NCBI GenBank assembly: GCA_022181065.1
Contig: BQMY01000118.1
Span: 1-64,000 of the forward strand
Length of the DNA stretch: 64,000 nucleotides
Origin: Melioribacteraceae bacterium
Lineage (GTDB): Bacteria > Bacteroidota > Ignavibacteria > Ignavibacteriales > Melioribacteraceae
Direction: 5' to 3'
Shown: one piece after another, positions 48,901-64,000 of the stretch
Numbering within the stretch: the first letter of the stretch is position 1
Layout of the letters: each line of letters opens with the position of its first letter
The notes under the pieces: generated by a model
The model's database searches: none
Seen by the model: only the letters and a program-made list of their open reading frames with translations
What the model was told of the DNA's origin: nothing
Position numbers and translations under genes: made by a program

Positions 48901-51900
48901 GATTGGCGGCATCATCTGAAATATAGCAAAAAGGAATCCCAAAAACTCACTCGCTCTTATACTCCCTTCCACCAGCACCAAATGACCGCCGTAATAAACT
49001 ATTACCACGCCCACGACTACAGATAAAAACTCGGTTATCGGAGAAGCCGCGTTTCTGATTCTTACCATTTTAAGAATTAGTCGGAAAAATCTCTCGGTTT
49101 CACGCATGAATTTTTTGTTCTCGTATTTCTCCATCCCAAATGCTTTCACGATTTTAACACCTGAGATAGTTTCATGCAGAACTGTGGTGATATCTGCCAT
49201 TTTTGCCTGCAGAAGAGTACTCTGCTTCCTGAGTTTCAATCCAATATAGGCGATAATACCCAGTGAAAATGGAAGTATAACAAATGAAAATATTGTGAGG
49301 CGCCATGATATTGAAAGGGCGATCCCCATGAAGACAATTATTGTTAACGGCTCCCTTACCAGATTCAGAAAGACCGCTGATACACTATTTTGAACAACTG
49401 TCACATCGTTAGTTATTCGGGAGATCAGGTTTCCTGTTTTTTCATTTTTAAAGTAGCTCATTGGAAGTTTATGCAGATGCTTGTACGAACTGTTTCGCAT
49501 ATCCTTGATGACACCCTGCTCAACGTGAGCCAGAAAATACGCCTGCATGTAACCAAAAATATTCTTCATCATAAAGGTGATGAGAATCAGAATACAGATA
49601 CGTATTAAAACTGTTGTGGTATCCCCCGCAAAAATGAAGTTCTGAAAAGCCTGTTCGATAGAATTCAAAAACTCATCTATAAAACCAGGTGTAAATGACG
49701 ATGATTCCCCCGTTTCAACCGCAACGGGTGCTTCTTCCTGAAAAAGCGCGCTTAAAAGTGGAATGGTAAGATAAATTGACGCCCCATTCAGTAAAGCGAA
49801 TAAAATTGTACATACTACCGAAGCCGCAAGAAATTTCCAATAGGGTTTAACGTAGCTTAATATTCTATAATAAGTTTTCAAATTAAATTCCGGTCAATCT
49901 TTTCAATCAAAACTAAGTAAAAATAAGAAAAATTGAGTGCAGGTAAAACCTATTTACCACGCGGATGAAAATCGCGGTGAACCTGACGGATAAAATCCCT
50001 GTCGATATGTGTATAAATCTGAGTTGTTGATATGTCTGAATGCCCCAACATTTCCTGAACCGCTCTGAGATCAGCCCCGCCTTCAACAAGATGAGTTGCA
50101 AAACTGTGTCTGAAAGTATGGGGATGAACCGATTTTTCTATTTTCGCTTCTTTGGTATATTTATCAACAATTTTCCAAACCCCCATACGCGATAAAGCTT
50201 TACCCCTGTTACTAAGAAACAGAATATTCTCACTTGTGGCTTTATTTTCGTAATTGGGGCGCGCATAAACAAGGTAACGTTCTACCCAGTATTTTGCCGA
50301 ACTTCCTACCGGAATAATTCTCTGCTTTGAGCCCTTCCCAATTACTCTGATAACCTCATCCGCAAAAAAGAGGTCACTTTGTTTTATGGTAATTACCTCC
50401 GAAACCCTTAATCCGGAGGAATACATCAGCTCAAGCATAGCTTTATCACGCAAACCGGCATTCTTCTCAATATCAGGCTGTTCGAGGATCAGTTCTATTT
50501 CATCAAATGTGAGAACATCAGGGAGTTTTCTACTTAATTTTGTTCCTGTGAGTGTTTGCGTGGGATCCCTGGTAATATATTCGTTTCGCAATGAATAGTT
50601 GAAAAAGCCTTTAATGGATGAACGATATCGCGCAGTTGTGGTAGAAGTGCAGCCAAGCTCGGTGAGAAAGAAAAAAAAATCAAGTATATCTTTCGTTTTT
50701 ACCTCCGAAAGATCATTTTTTCCTCTTTCCCGCAAAAATCTAATCAAATTGCTTACATCATTATTGTATGAAGATAATGTGTTTTCCGAGAGGTTTCGTT
50801 CAAGTTTCAGGATGGCAAGATATTCCATAAGGAATTCCTCCATTATTGTTCCTGTTTCTTCTCTTTTTCCAGTTCATCCTGTTTCGGGTAGCGAACACGC
50901 TTATGATGCTGACCAACCAGAATAGAATAAAAAGCTTCCTTCACGTTTCTGATATCCTTGAAAGTAAGAGGTGAATCATCTAGTTGACCGTCGTCAATAC
51001 GTATCTGAATAAGGTTATCGACAACATTCTTTATTTTGTCGGGGTCAGGGTCATCCATAGCTCTTACAGTAGATTCGCAAGCATCGGCAAGCATTACCAG
51101 CGCGGTTTCCTTGCTGTTTGGCTTTGGACCGGGATACCTGAAGTTTTCAATATTTACCTTATCGTCACCATAAAGTTCTTTTGCCTTCTTAAAGAAGAAA
51201 TAGACCACCATAGTGCCATGATGCATTGGAATAAAATCTATAATTTCGGCGGGTAAATTTTTCTGTTCAGCTATTTTAATCCCTTCATTCACATGATCGA
51301 TGATCACTTTGCAGCTTTCACGCGGATCCATTTCCTCATGAATATTGCCGCGATTCATCTGATTTTCTACAAAGTTTGAAGGATTGAGTGATTTTCCAAT
51401 ATCATGATAATATGCGCCAACTCTGGCTAAAAGAGCATTAGCGCCGATAGTTTCAGCGGCGTTTTCAACCAGTGCTCCAATTGTCATTGAGTGTGTAAAA
51501 GTACCTGGTGCGTTACGCTGCATATCTTTCAGGAGCGGGTGGTTAAAATCTGTCAGTTCCAGTAATGTCAGTTCGGTTGTGATACCAAAAGCTTTTTCAA
51601 AGAATATTATCAAACCATATGTTAGTACCGGACTAATAAGCGCATTCGAAGCGGCAAAGGCTGAATCAATTAACATACTCTCAACTGATGCGAACCGTTC
51701 AAGTCCGAACGCGACAATACTCGATATATACGCGAGAAGTATATAAAGGAATGATCGAAAAATCTGGTTTCGGTTTTTGATGTCTCTCACAGTATAAGCA
51801 GCCAGTGCACCGGCGAGGATACTTGTAACAGAAAACACATAATCGTTCCCTCGTAATCCTCCGGCGATCAGAGCGATAACTATTGTTCCGTAAAACCCGA

Positions 51901-54900
51901 CTCTCGAATCAAAAACTATCGTAAGGAGCATCGAAGCTACGGGTATCAAAATCAACAGATGAACCGGAGTAGAAACATTTATCTGCTGCACCAGGAAAGT
52001 GTTAAAAGATATCAGCAAAATGATAATAGATACTAACAGAATTTTTTGGTTGTCACGATAAATTTTCTTTCTGAACAAATAAATATAAATCGAAAAAACA
52101 AGCAGAACGATTATTATGTGCAGAGTCTTACCAAGATTCTGAAATACTCTGCTCCATATTCCCTTTTCTTCACCAAGAGCTGCCCGATAGGAATCGATTT
52201 TTAGTTTTATTTCCGGAGTTACACGATTATGTTTGGCGATAATACGCTCATCTTCGTTCACAATCCCGATGTTCCGCGAAACATTGTTTCTTGCGCTCTC
52301 TCTTGCTTCTTCTGTAAGTTCAGGACGAAACTCAACATTAGGCACAAGGAAATTCTGCAGATATTCATTGACGGCATTGATAACATCATCCTCGGCTTTA
52401 AGGAATCTTCTGGTGTACTCATCAATTACCTTGAATGCTCCGGCGGGATCGTAATATTTATTTTTATTTTCAAGTTTTTCAAATTTACCATCTCTGATCG
52501 TTACCGTATCGTCCTCAATCTCTTCATACGGAATACTTATCATTCCCTTATTATATACTCGTCGTAACGCGCCTCTTGTGACACGGGTGATATCAGAAAA
52601 AGAAATTTCATATTCACTTGAAAGTGAACTCTCCATCTTCCTTACATTCTTGAACACCTGATATGTCTCAGGGGAGAGCAATGTATTGCCGGAATAAATT
52701 TGTTGAGGATTGGCGATATCCTCATCAATGTTAGCCTTGAGAAACTCACTGTAGGAGTGAAGAGAATCGAGCATAATACCCGGAAGAGCGTCATCTTTAA
52801 CAAAGATATGATGTATTTTAGAAGCCGCGGCAATTTTTTCAGCGGCATATACTTCCGGATCTTTTAATACTTCGAATGTAGTCGAAGCAATCAAATCTTC
52901 CTTGATCCATACAGACCCAACAGTCACCTCGGAATCGAGAGATTCTCCTTTAGGGAACATCGCTACGATCAAGGCAATGGTAATAAAGATTATAAGAATT
53001 TTAATTCTTACACTTGTTTTTATACTTTTTTTGGCTTCGCCGGGTATCATTCTAACTTCTTTTCGCTTTCAGAATCGCTTCCAAAAATTCTTCCACTCCG
53101 GTATCATTATTGGTACCTTCGGATATGTGGTCAGCCATTCTTTTTATTTCGGGTACCGCATTTTGAACAGCGACTTTTAATGCAGCCGACTCAAACAATG
53201 GTCTGTCATTGTACCAGTCGCCCATAATTGCAGTATTTTTAACATTGCAGCCAAGGTATTTTGCTAATCTTTTAAGTCCACTTCCCTTATCACAGCCGGC
53301 TTTTCTAATTTCCAGATAATAAACATCGCCATGTCTGTGTGATTTATAAAGCATAGTATTAAGATTCCATGCGTTAGGGAATTTAAATTTCTTTTCAATT
53401 TTCCGCATGTCGCTTCTTATCTCACCAATAATAACTATCTCGAGAGTTTCATTAAGCAACGGTTCGTAGCTCTCTACTTCCTGAAAGTTCGCGCCAAATT
53501 TCTCTATCCGATCAGTAATTCTCGAATGATGCTCGGTAAAATATATTGCTTCATCGTGGCATAGCGCGACATTCATAAAATTAAAATTTGCCATCTGTAC
53601 AGCTTTGTGCACAAACTTCGGTTTAACATAAGAATGAAAAACAATCTCACCGTCAGGATAACTTTTAATCAACGATCCATCGAGTGAAATAATTGGAGTA
53701 GTAACATTCAATGTTTCAGCATGTCTTTTTAACGCGGAGTGGAGTCTTCCACTTGCAAAAGAAAACCGCATTCCAAGTTTTTTAAGCTCTCCAACAAGCT
53801 CAACAACATTTGGAGAAATTGTATCATCGTCTCTAAGCAAGGTTCCGTCAAGATCAAAAACAACAAGTTTAAGTTCTTTCAATCTGTTCTTATCAAGCAT
53901 TTTTTTGTTCCCTGATATTCCTATAAATAACGTATCCGGCTATTAAAGCCACCATAGCACCAATAAATCCCTGAGTATAATCCTGAAATATAAAACGCCC
54001 GAAAGTATAAAGTGATGTGTAAACCAGCACAACACCTAAAACCCAATTTATAAAAAGTTTTCCATAACCACTATCCTGCTTTACTTCAGGATATAAAACA
54101 GCCAATTTTTTCCAACCGGGACCACCCGGATGTATCTTGAAATAGAAACTTTTCAAAGTTTCGTCACTCGCAGGTGATGTTATAAATGTAACAATCAACC
54201 ACACGATAGTCGTTCCTATCACAGTCGGGTATAATGTTATAGGTGATTCAACACCAAAACCGTAATGCGCTACCGGATAAATGATCAAGGGGGCAATCAT
54301 GGCAGAAATTTCTGACCAAGCGTTAATTCGCCACCAAAACCACCTGAGTATCAAAACCGCGCCCATACCGGCGCTAGCGTTTATTATAAACTCCCACGCA
54401 CCTGATATTGTATTTAACAGATATTTAGTGATAATCAACGAAAATATCATCAATAATACAATACTGATTCTGGAAATTAATACGTAATGCTTTTCGTTTT
54501 CGTCCTTCTTGATAAATCTGCGGTAAAAATCATTTATCAAATAAGATGTTCCCCAGTTTAGCTGTGACGAAATAGTTGACATATACGCCGCCAGAAATAC
54601 AGCTATCATTAATCCCAGTAAACCCGGCGGAAGATATTTCACCATTAGTTTGGGATACATTTTCCCGGGATCAACGCTGTTTTCGTAACTTTCGAAAAAT
54701 TCTTCATTTTCGAATCGTTCTACCTTCTCAATCAACGCAGGATCGGAAAGAACTGTTCCGTAATCAGTTGGATTATTTTTATAAACCTCAAATGCCTGTG
54801 AATATTCCGCGATTATATTTTCATCTCTGATTTGCTCTGCGGAAAATCTTGGTAGAATAACCAATGCACCAAGCGCGACAATTATCCATGGCCATGGTCT

Positions 54901-57900
54901 TAGACAATAATGCGCGATTGTAAACCATAATGTAGCGAAAAGAGAATGTTTTTCATCCTTTGCTGACATCATACGTTGGGCGATATATCCACCACCACCA
55001 GGGTCAGCTCCAGGATACCAGCTCGACCACCATTGCAAACCAATATGGGCAATAAAAGCACCAGCCGAAATAGCAAGTGTGCCTCCCAGTATTGGATCAG
55101 CATTTTCAATGCCGATGTTGGGAGTAAACTCGAATATCCACTCATCTAACTGTGCCTGCATACCCTCAACACCACCTACAGCAGGAATACTTAATACAAT
55201 TACCGCAAGTAAAATACTGCCAAACATTGCGATCACGAACTGCAGGGAATCGATCCTCGCCGTTCCAAGCAATCCTGAGGCAGACGCGTAAACCGAGATC
55301 AGAACCATGCAAATTATAACCAGCAAAAACGCGTCCATTCCGGGAATTGTAACCTCAAAAATTTTCTCCATCGCCTTGTTTACCCATGCCAGTACGATAC
55401 TGTTCATAAACAAACCGAGGTATAAAGCTCTAAAACCTCTCAGCACGGCAGCTGCTTTACCGGAATATCGCATCTCGACAAACTCAACGTCGGTTAATAT
55501 TCCGGCACGTCTCCAAAGCTTGGCAAAGAAGAATACCGTAAGCATACTTCCAATCGCAAGATTCCACCAGAGCCAGTTGCCTGCAATACCATTTTTGGCT
55601 ACAAGCTCGGTTACAGCGAGGGGGGTATCCGCGGCAAACGTAGTCGCGACCATAGCTGTACCCGCCAGCCACCAGGGTAAATTCCTTCCCGAAAGAAAAA
55701 ACTGACCTGTATCTTTGCCGGCACTCCTGGAATAATATACCGCAATACCGAAAACTATTACAAAATATGCAAGTATGACCAGCCAGTCGAATAATTCCAT
55801 ATCAGATCAATTTTTATTTTTAAAGTTACTTAAAATATAACCAAGAGAAACCGTTGCGATAACACCAACCAGAGTAAACCACGTCCACGCTATAACATTT
55901 AGCAAAATCACTGTAACCATGACTACTATACCAAATGAAAAGCTTATTATCGCGATTTTCTGATCTGCCTTTGAAACAATCAGACCTAAAATAAACGTAC
56001 CCAATAACCCGCCATATGTGAATGAAGCAATGCTGAGCGCGATTTCAACAACAGCCCTGGATGATTCTTTAAAGTATATTGCTGATAAAATTAGAAGTCC
56101 CGCCCAAACTATCGTCATAAAACGGGAAACCTTAAGCTCTTTTTCCTCAGATAAACTTCTGTTTTTTCTTTGCATATAAGGTTTGTACAAATCGAGAATT
56201 GTTGAAGAGGAAAGAGAACTGATCGAACCTGCAATAGTTGACATGGCGGCGGCGAACAATCCTGCGATAATAATTCCGGAAACTCCAACAGGCAGATGCT
56301 CAAGAATATATTTCACAAAAATTTCGTCAGATTTTATATCCATCGGACCGTAATAAACATACAATCCAACGCCAACCAGAAGGAATACAGCAAACTGAAA
56401 AATGATCAATACACCACTGCTCACTATTGCCTTCTGACCTGAACGAAGATCCTTTGTAGCCAACAATCGTTGAACAATAAGCTGGTCAGTGCCATGCGAA
56501 GCCATAGATAAAAATGCCCCGCCAAGAATACCTCCGAGCAAGGTGTACGGTTCTTTGAAAAAACTGCCCAATCCGTCGGAAAAACCAAGGTTTATAAAAT
56601 CAAGTTTATTCGCAGCTTCTGCCTGAGTGAAGAAACTGCTCACTCCTTCAGGAAGAGCGGATAAAATAAATATTCCCGCTAAAATCGCGCCACCGAGATA
56701 GAGAAACATCTGGATTACATCAACCCAGATAACACCCTTCACTCCTCCGGTATAAGTGTATATCAAACTTACGGCGGCAATAATAATGATAGCCGCGGGA
56801 TAGCTGATATCCAGCATCAGTTTAAGAGGAATAGCGGTCGCGAATAATCGAACTCCGTCTGCTGCCAGACGGGTAAATAGAAAAACAACCGAAGCGTAAC
56901 TTCGGGTATTTGATCCAAATCTGTTTTCCAGAAATGCATATGCAGTACTCAAGTCACCTTTATAATATGAAGGCAAGAAATATGTAGCAATAACAATTCT
57001 GCCTATAAGGTAACCTATAGTAAGTTGAAGAAAATTAAGGTCGGTTAAATAAGCAAGTCCGGGAATGGAAATGAAAGTGAGTGTACTGGTTTCAGCAGCA
57101 ACAATGGAAAAACAAACAGCCCACCACGGAACTTTGGTAGCACCGAGAAAATAATCCTTGACTGTCTTTTGTTTCCCACCGGAAATGATACCGAACGCAG
57201 CTACTCCAATAAGGTAAACACCTATTATGATGTAGTCTAGTGTTCTGTCCACAAAGATCCTATATATTTTTTAATTCAGTAACGGCTTCATCCACGGTAG
57301 CAGTGATTGGCAGAATACGGTTAAGTTGCGATATCTCGATAAGCGATTTCACATTTTTAGTGGGTGCCGCTATTCTGATATGCCCTTCATTCGATTGAAG
57401 TATTCTGAAAGCAAGTAGAATTGCACTTAACCCCGAGCTGTCACAATATTCAACTGTAGAAAGATCAAAAATAAGTTTGGATACTTCTTCGGTGTGAAGC
57501 AAAATTGTTAATTCACCCTTTACCAAGCCCGCAATTTGTGCGTCAAATCTTCTTTCATCAAGTTTGAATATGGCGATATCGCCCTGTCTTTTTAACTCGA
57601 AATTAAAGTTCTCGCTCATAAATATTTACTGCTTCTATTTGTTCGTCAATTAGTGGAAATATAAGAAAAATAAAGATATTATCTAACATTTTTCTTTAAA
57701 ACATCGCCAGTGAATCCAACAGTTTACGAGGTAAATCTGTCAACTGTACACCACCACGATTTACTTGAAAATTATAGTACAAATCAGAGTTTTCCTTCGA
57801 AAATCCAATCCGGTAATCACAATTCAGGCAATTTATTAACGCGCCACTGAATATCCCGTTCTCGGTATTAAGGTCTATCGCAACATCCCAGCGCTTGTCT

Positions 57901-58233
57901 GCCAGCTTACTGGTGATTTCTTTTGATGGCAACGAAAATCTGGTTTTATCCAGAATATTGTATGCGATTATATCAGACTTTATGCTGCCCGACAAATAAT
58001 TTTTTAGTGACTCGTTTAAAATTATGGTCACTGATTTTCCCGAATCTATCAAAAACTCGGAAACAAGTTTCAGATCGTTTAACTCCTCATGGTTCTCCGG
58101 AGCAATAAGTACAAAACTTTTAGACGATGAAAAAAACTTGTTGAAATTAATTATTTCAGACGTACGATTTTTGAGAAAGTTTTTTTTGAACAAGTATAGC
58201 GAAATCTTTTTTGTGAGATTTTCAAACATTTTA

Positions 58234-60270
<2,037 letters not shown>

Positions 60271-63200
60271 TTATTGATGATAATCCATTTTTATCAATTT
60301 TTATATTTCTGATCACACCCTGTTTTCCCTGAAAATTAAGGTTTTCACCATTGAGCCAAAATTGCACACCACCTGAATTACCAAGTAAAAACTTCATATT
60401 ATCTTTACCGGTAAGATCTTTAGCACCGTTGGGATAGAGCATAAATTCCTGAGTATTTGTATCATCAATAAGTACACGCATCCATGTTGTATCAGAAGCG
60501 GTGACTTTTACACTGATGGTTTCGGGGATCGGAGTGGAATTAACATCGGGTTGATCTATTATTTCTTTCTCCACAAACCGTTCTTTGGGCTGCTCTTCAA
60601 CTTTTGCCGGGGGATCGGTTTGTCTCTCGGTGATAAATTCCGGAGTGGATTGTGAATCGTACACAAAATAGGCTAAAATTACCGCGATAATTACAACGGC
60701 AGCAGTTACCAGGTAGATCGCCTGATTTTTACTCATCCCATCGCCCGAAGTACTTTTACTACCGGAATGTGATGTTGCGTCAAACTCTTTTATATTTTCT
60801 TCATCATGCGTACTATCGGATTCATCGCCGCTATCATCTTGCGAGGCAGGAGTTTCTGTTGCCATTGTTTCGCCGGACTTGTATTTATCGAACTTCAACA
60901 ATGTCGCAGAGCCATCAAGTCCGATAGTTGCAGCATATTCTCTGATGAATGCCCGCATATATACTTCCGGCATAACATCAAAATTATTCTCTTCAATAGC
61001 TTTCAAAAATTTCAGATCAATTTTTGTTTTTGAAGAAATCTGCTGAAGTGATATTTCCTTTTCTTCTCTCTGCTTTTTAAGCTCTTCGGAAAACTTTTTA
61101 AGTCCGGTATTTGACATAACCTGCCTTTTATTCTACGATTTTTTACGCAATTTGGCTACAAACGCGCCGTCAATTTTATGAACATTGGGGTAAGACTGTA
61201 CACATCCGTTCTTATCAATAAGCGAGGAATCCATCGAATCGTTTAGCTTAACTAATTCAAAATTTGCATTGGAATATAAAAACTTTTTGACAATTTCGTA
61301 ATTCTCATCAGGTTCAATTGTGCATGTGCTGTAAATTAATATTCCATCTTTTTTAACAAATCTGGCACCGGTAGTAAGCAGGTCCAACTGTATTTCATTA
61401 AGTTTTCTTATATCACCCCAATCCCGTTTCCATTTTATGTCGGGTTTTTTTGTGAGTGTACCCAAACCGGAACAAGGAACATCAACAAGCACGCGATCAA
61501 AATCTTGTTCGTCAAATTCTCTGGCATCAATTGCGACAGTACGAACATTTTTAATACCAAGTCTTTCAAGATTTTGCTCAAGCAATTTCAACCTGCTTTC
61601 GTATCGGTCGATCGCGACAATCTCACCTTCATTTTGCATGAGATCTGCTATATAGCCGGTTTTCCCACCCGGCGCTGAACAGAGATCCAAAACACGCATT
61701 CCCGGTTTAACGTCCAGCGCCTTGCATGAAAGCCCGGTACTCTCATCCTGAATAGTAAAATAACCTTTCTGAAAATACTCCCAGTCTGTAATGTTGGAAA
61801 GCTTCATAAGTTTAATGAATTCTTCAATGAACTTCCCTCGGCTGTAACTCAGATCAACCTTGTCCATCAGTTCCATGAACTCCGTCAAATTGGTTTTGAG
61901 AGAGTTCATTCGGATGCCAAGATGAGGTTTATTGTTGTTTGCGATCAAAAGAGATTCGGTAAACTCTCTGCCAAAGAGGTTCAACCATCTTTTCACCATC
62001 CATGAAGGATGGGAATAATACGCACTAAGATACCCCGATAAATCCTCTTCCGGATCGGGATAACGGATTCCGTTTTTTGAACGAATTATATTTCTCAAAA
62101 CAGCATTTGTAAGCCCGGCAGGTTTTTCTCCCTGCAGTTTTTTCACGAAAGAGACTGCCTCATTCACCGCTGCATAATCGGGCACCTTATCCAAAAATAA
62201 AATTTGATACAGAGCAACCCGCATCGCGTTTTTAACATTTGGAATACACTTGGAAAACTGTCCTCTGTAAAATCCTGTAAGAACCCAGTCGATTCTCCCT
62301 AACCAGCGGATAACACCATGAACAATTTCAAAAAGGAGCGCTTTGTCAACTCCGCTCAGTTCGGAATTCCTGATCTCAATTTCGAGCATTTTGTCAAGGT
62401 ATGCATCGGTTCTGTCAATTCTGTTAAGTACCTTTACAGCTAAACCTCTAACACCGGTATATAAATTTAATCTGCCAAATTCATCTGTCTGCGCGAACGC
62501 GCCATTGGAACTATTTGTCATAATCCTTCAAACAATAGAAATATTAAAAAAGGTAAGATAATAAAAAGTTAAGTTTATTTATACTAAAAGGGGGAAGCAA
62601 AAGCGATTGGATAGCTGAAATAAAAAAGGCCTCATATTTCTATGAAGCCTTATCGTAAACTTATTTAGACTTGATGCCGTATTTTTTGTTAAATCTTTCA
62701 ACACGACCGGTAGAGTCAATAATTTTCTGCTTACCAGTGAAGAACGGGTGACATTCTGAACAAATCTCTAGCTTGATCTGTGGCACAGTCGATCTTGTAA
62801 CAAAGCTGTTACCGCATACACATGTTACTTCGCATCTTCTATAAGTTGGGTGAATTCCTTTTTTCATGTCTCCAATCCTCGTTATCAAACTTAGCGTACA
62901 AATATATAAATAAAATCTGCTCTTTACAAATAGTACAATAAAAGATTTTTATTTTGTTTTTTCGGTTGTCATATTTTTTTTGATAGAATCGATACGTGCT
63001 TTAAGTGTATCTAAATCTTTATCATTTTGTCTGTAAAGGAAGCCGTTAAAACGGTTGGTTCTGCCTGCTTCACCACCTGAAACAACCGACAAGTTATTTG
63101 GTCTTCTCTCACCAAGTCTCTTATCACCTCGGATATAGCTATCAAGATCAACCGACTTGCTGTTATCAATCGCGAAAGAAGAACTTTTCTCCAGCTTACC

Positions 63201-64000
63201 ATCGGGTGAAACAAAGGTGGAAGATTTTTCCGGAGTAACCTCGTTTGAATTCTTTTCAGATTTGGTACCGAATGTTGCCGCTACTTCTCTGAAAGCCACC
63301 GAATCATGCATTGACGCCACCGCGTCATCTTCTACCGCAGGGTCAACGACGAGCATAGTATCAACGCTGCTTTCATCCAGACCGTATATAAAAAAGAGGA
63401 CAAATATCGTAAAGACCGCAGCAGAAGCCGGAACCAGCCTCTGATAGACAAATGAAAAACGTGGTTTTTCTGTCTTCAGATCAAAACTGCCGTTATTTAT
63501 TTTAACCATGAGGTTATATTCAAAATTTTCGGGCGCTTCTATCTTGGGCATCCCGCCAAGCAACCGCTTTATCTCGTTATTTTCGCGGTTATTATCATCT
63601 TGTAACATTATTGCCATAAGCTACTCTTTATAAATGTTAGATAACAACTTTTGTAATTGAGTTCTTCCCCTGTTTATTCGCGATTTTACCGTTCCGATTG
63701 ACAGCCCGGTTATTTCAGCGATTTCTTCATAAGAAAGATTTTGTATATCGCGTAAAATTACTACTTCCCTGTAAACTTCCTTAACCTTTAGAAGAGCCTT
63801 CTGAATCATACCACTTTTAATTTGATTATCTGTGGCTCTATCAGGCATAATGAATGATTTATCCTCAATCTGCAAAGATTTTTCTTCATCATCATTATGA
63901 AGCGATAAAATAGTACGTCGTTTTCTGCGTTTCAGTTCATTTTTTGCCAGATTTCCGGCTATCGTATAAATCCAGGTTGAAAATTTGGCGAAAGACTTAT

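Overview
The window is an AT-rich, gene-dense piece of a bacterial chromosome, most likely from the Ignavibacteria or a neighbouring Bacteroidota/Chlorobi-group lineage. This is inferred from four secreted proteins that end in a type IX secretion sorting domain of the 'NYPNPFNP' kind, a TonB-dependent receptor with a carboxypeptidase-regulatory N-terminus, an M49 peptidase with the short HEXXH motif, and frequent TTG starts. No rRNA, CRISPR array, complete insertion sequence or prophage was seen. There is one tRNA, tRNA-Pro(CGG).

Layout. 1-9.1 kb: a partial DUF1670-type gene, then a pectin-use cluster. On the minus strand are a PL1 pectate lyase, a secreted beta-helix protein and a TonB-dependent receptor; diverging on the plus strand are a rhamnogalacturonan acetylesterase and a CE8 pectin methylesterase. 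9.1-17.3 kb: an intergenic palindromic repeat, an M49-like lipoprotein peptidase, a DUF6600 protein, rpmB, a TetR regulator, a LOG-family protein, a T9SS-exported protein and an anchored hypothetical. 17.5-25.4 kb: a TerB-like protein, an esterase / DUF985 cupin / macro-domain / serine-hydrolase operon, aat, an aldo-keto reductase, a frameshifted cupin next to a PL10 pectate lyase (a second pectin locus), and a thioredoxin-like protein. 25.4-33.8 kb (minus): a double-TonB-domain protein with MORN-like repeats, an active/inactive M16 peptidase pair, a nirK-SUMF1-SCO1 operon, a decayed copy of the 5' end of the M16 gene, and an HTH/membrane-protein pair.

33.9-49.9 kb: tRNA-Pro, a 1384-residue modular GH13 amylase with a sorting domain, an extradiol-dioxygenase-like protein, a DUF1579 protein and an envelope-polysaccharide region. 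The latter has a MATE/ANKH-like carrier, a polyprenyl glycosylphosphotransferase, a GT4 glycosyltransferase, an O-antigen ligase/polymerase with a large propeller-like insert, and an MsbA-type ABC exporter, with pdxY-like and HAD genes in between. 49.9-64 kb (all minus): xerD, a 7TM-HD phosphohydrolase, a HAD phosphatase, two sodium:solute symporters, a STAS protein, a half-length GT9-like protein, ligA, a RodZ-like protein, rsmB, rpmE, a putative anti-sigma factor and an ECF sigma factor that runs off the right end.

How it fits together (inference). The two pectin loci and the amylase describe a cell that exports enzymes by T9SS, de-esterifies and cleaves pectin outside, and imports oligomers through a TonB-dependent receptor without a SusD partner. 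The nirK operon points to nitrite respiration under low oxygen. The most unusual single protein is the O-antigen ligase-like enzyme at 45996-48038, which carries about 290 soluble residues in its membrane scaffold. The clearest DNA-level oddities are the duplicated M16 promoter/start region and the frameshifted cupin.
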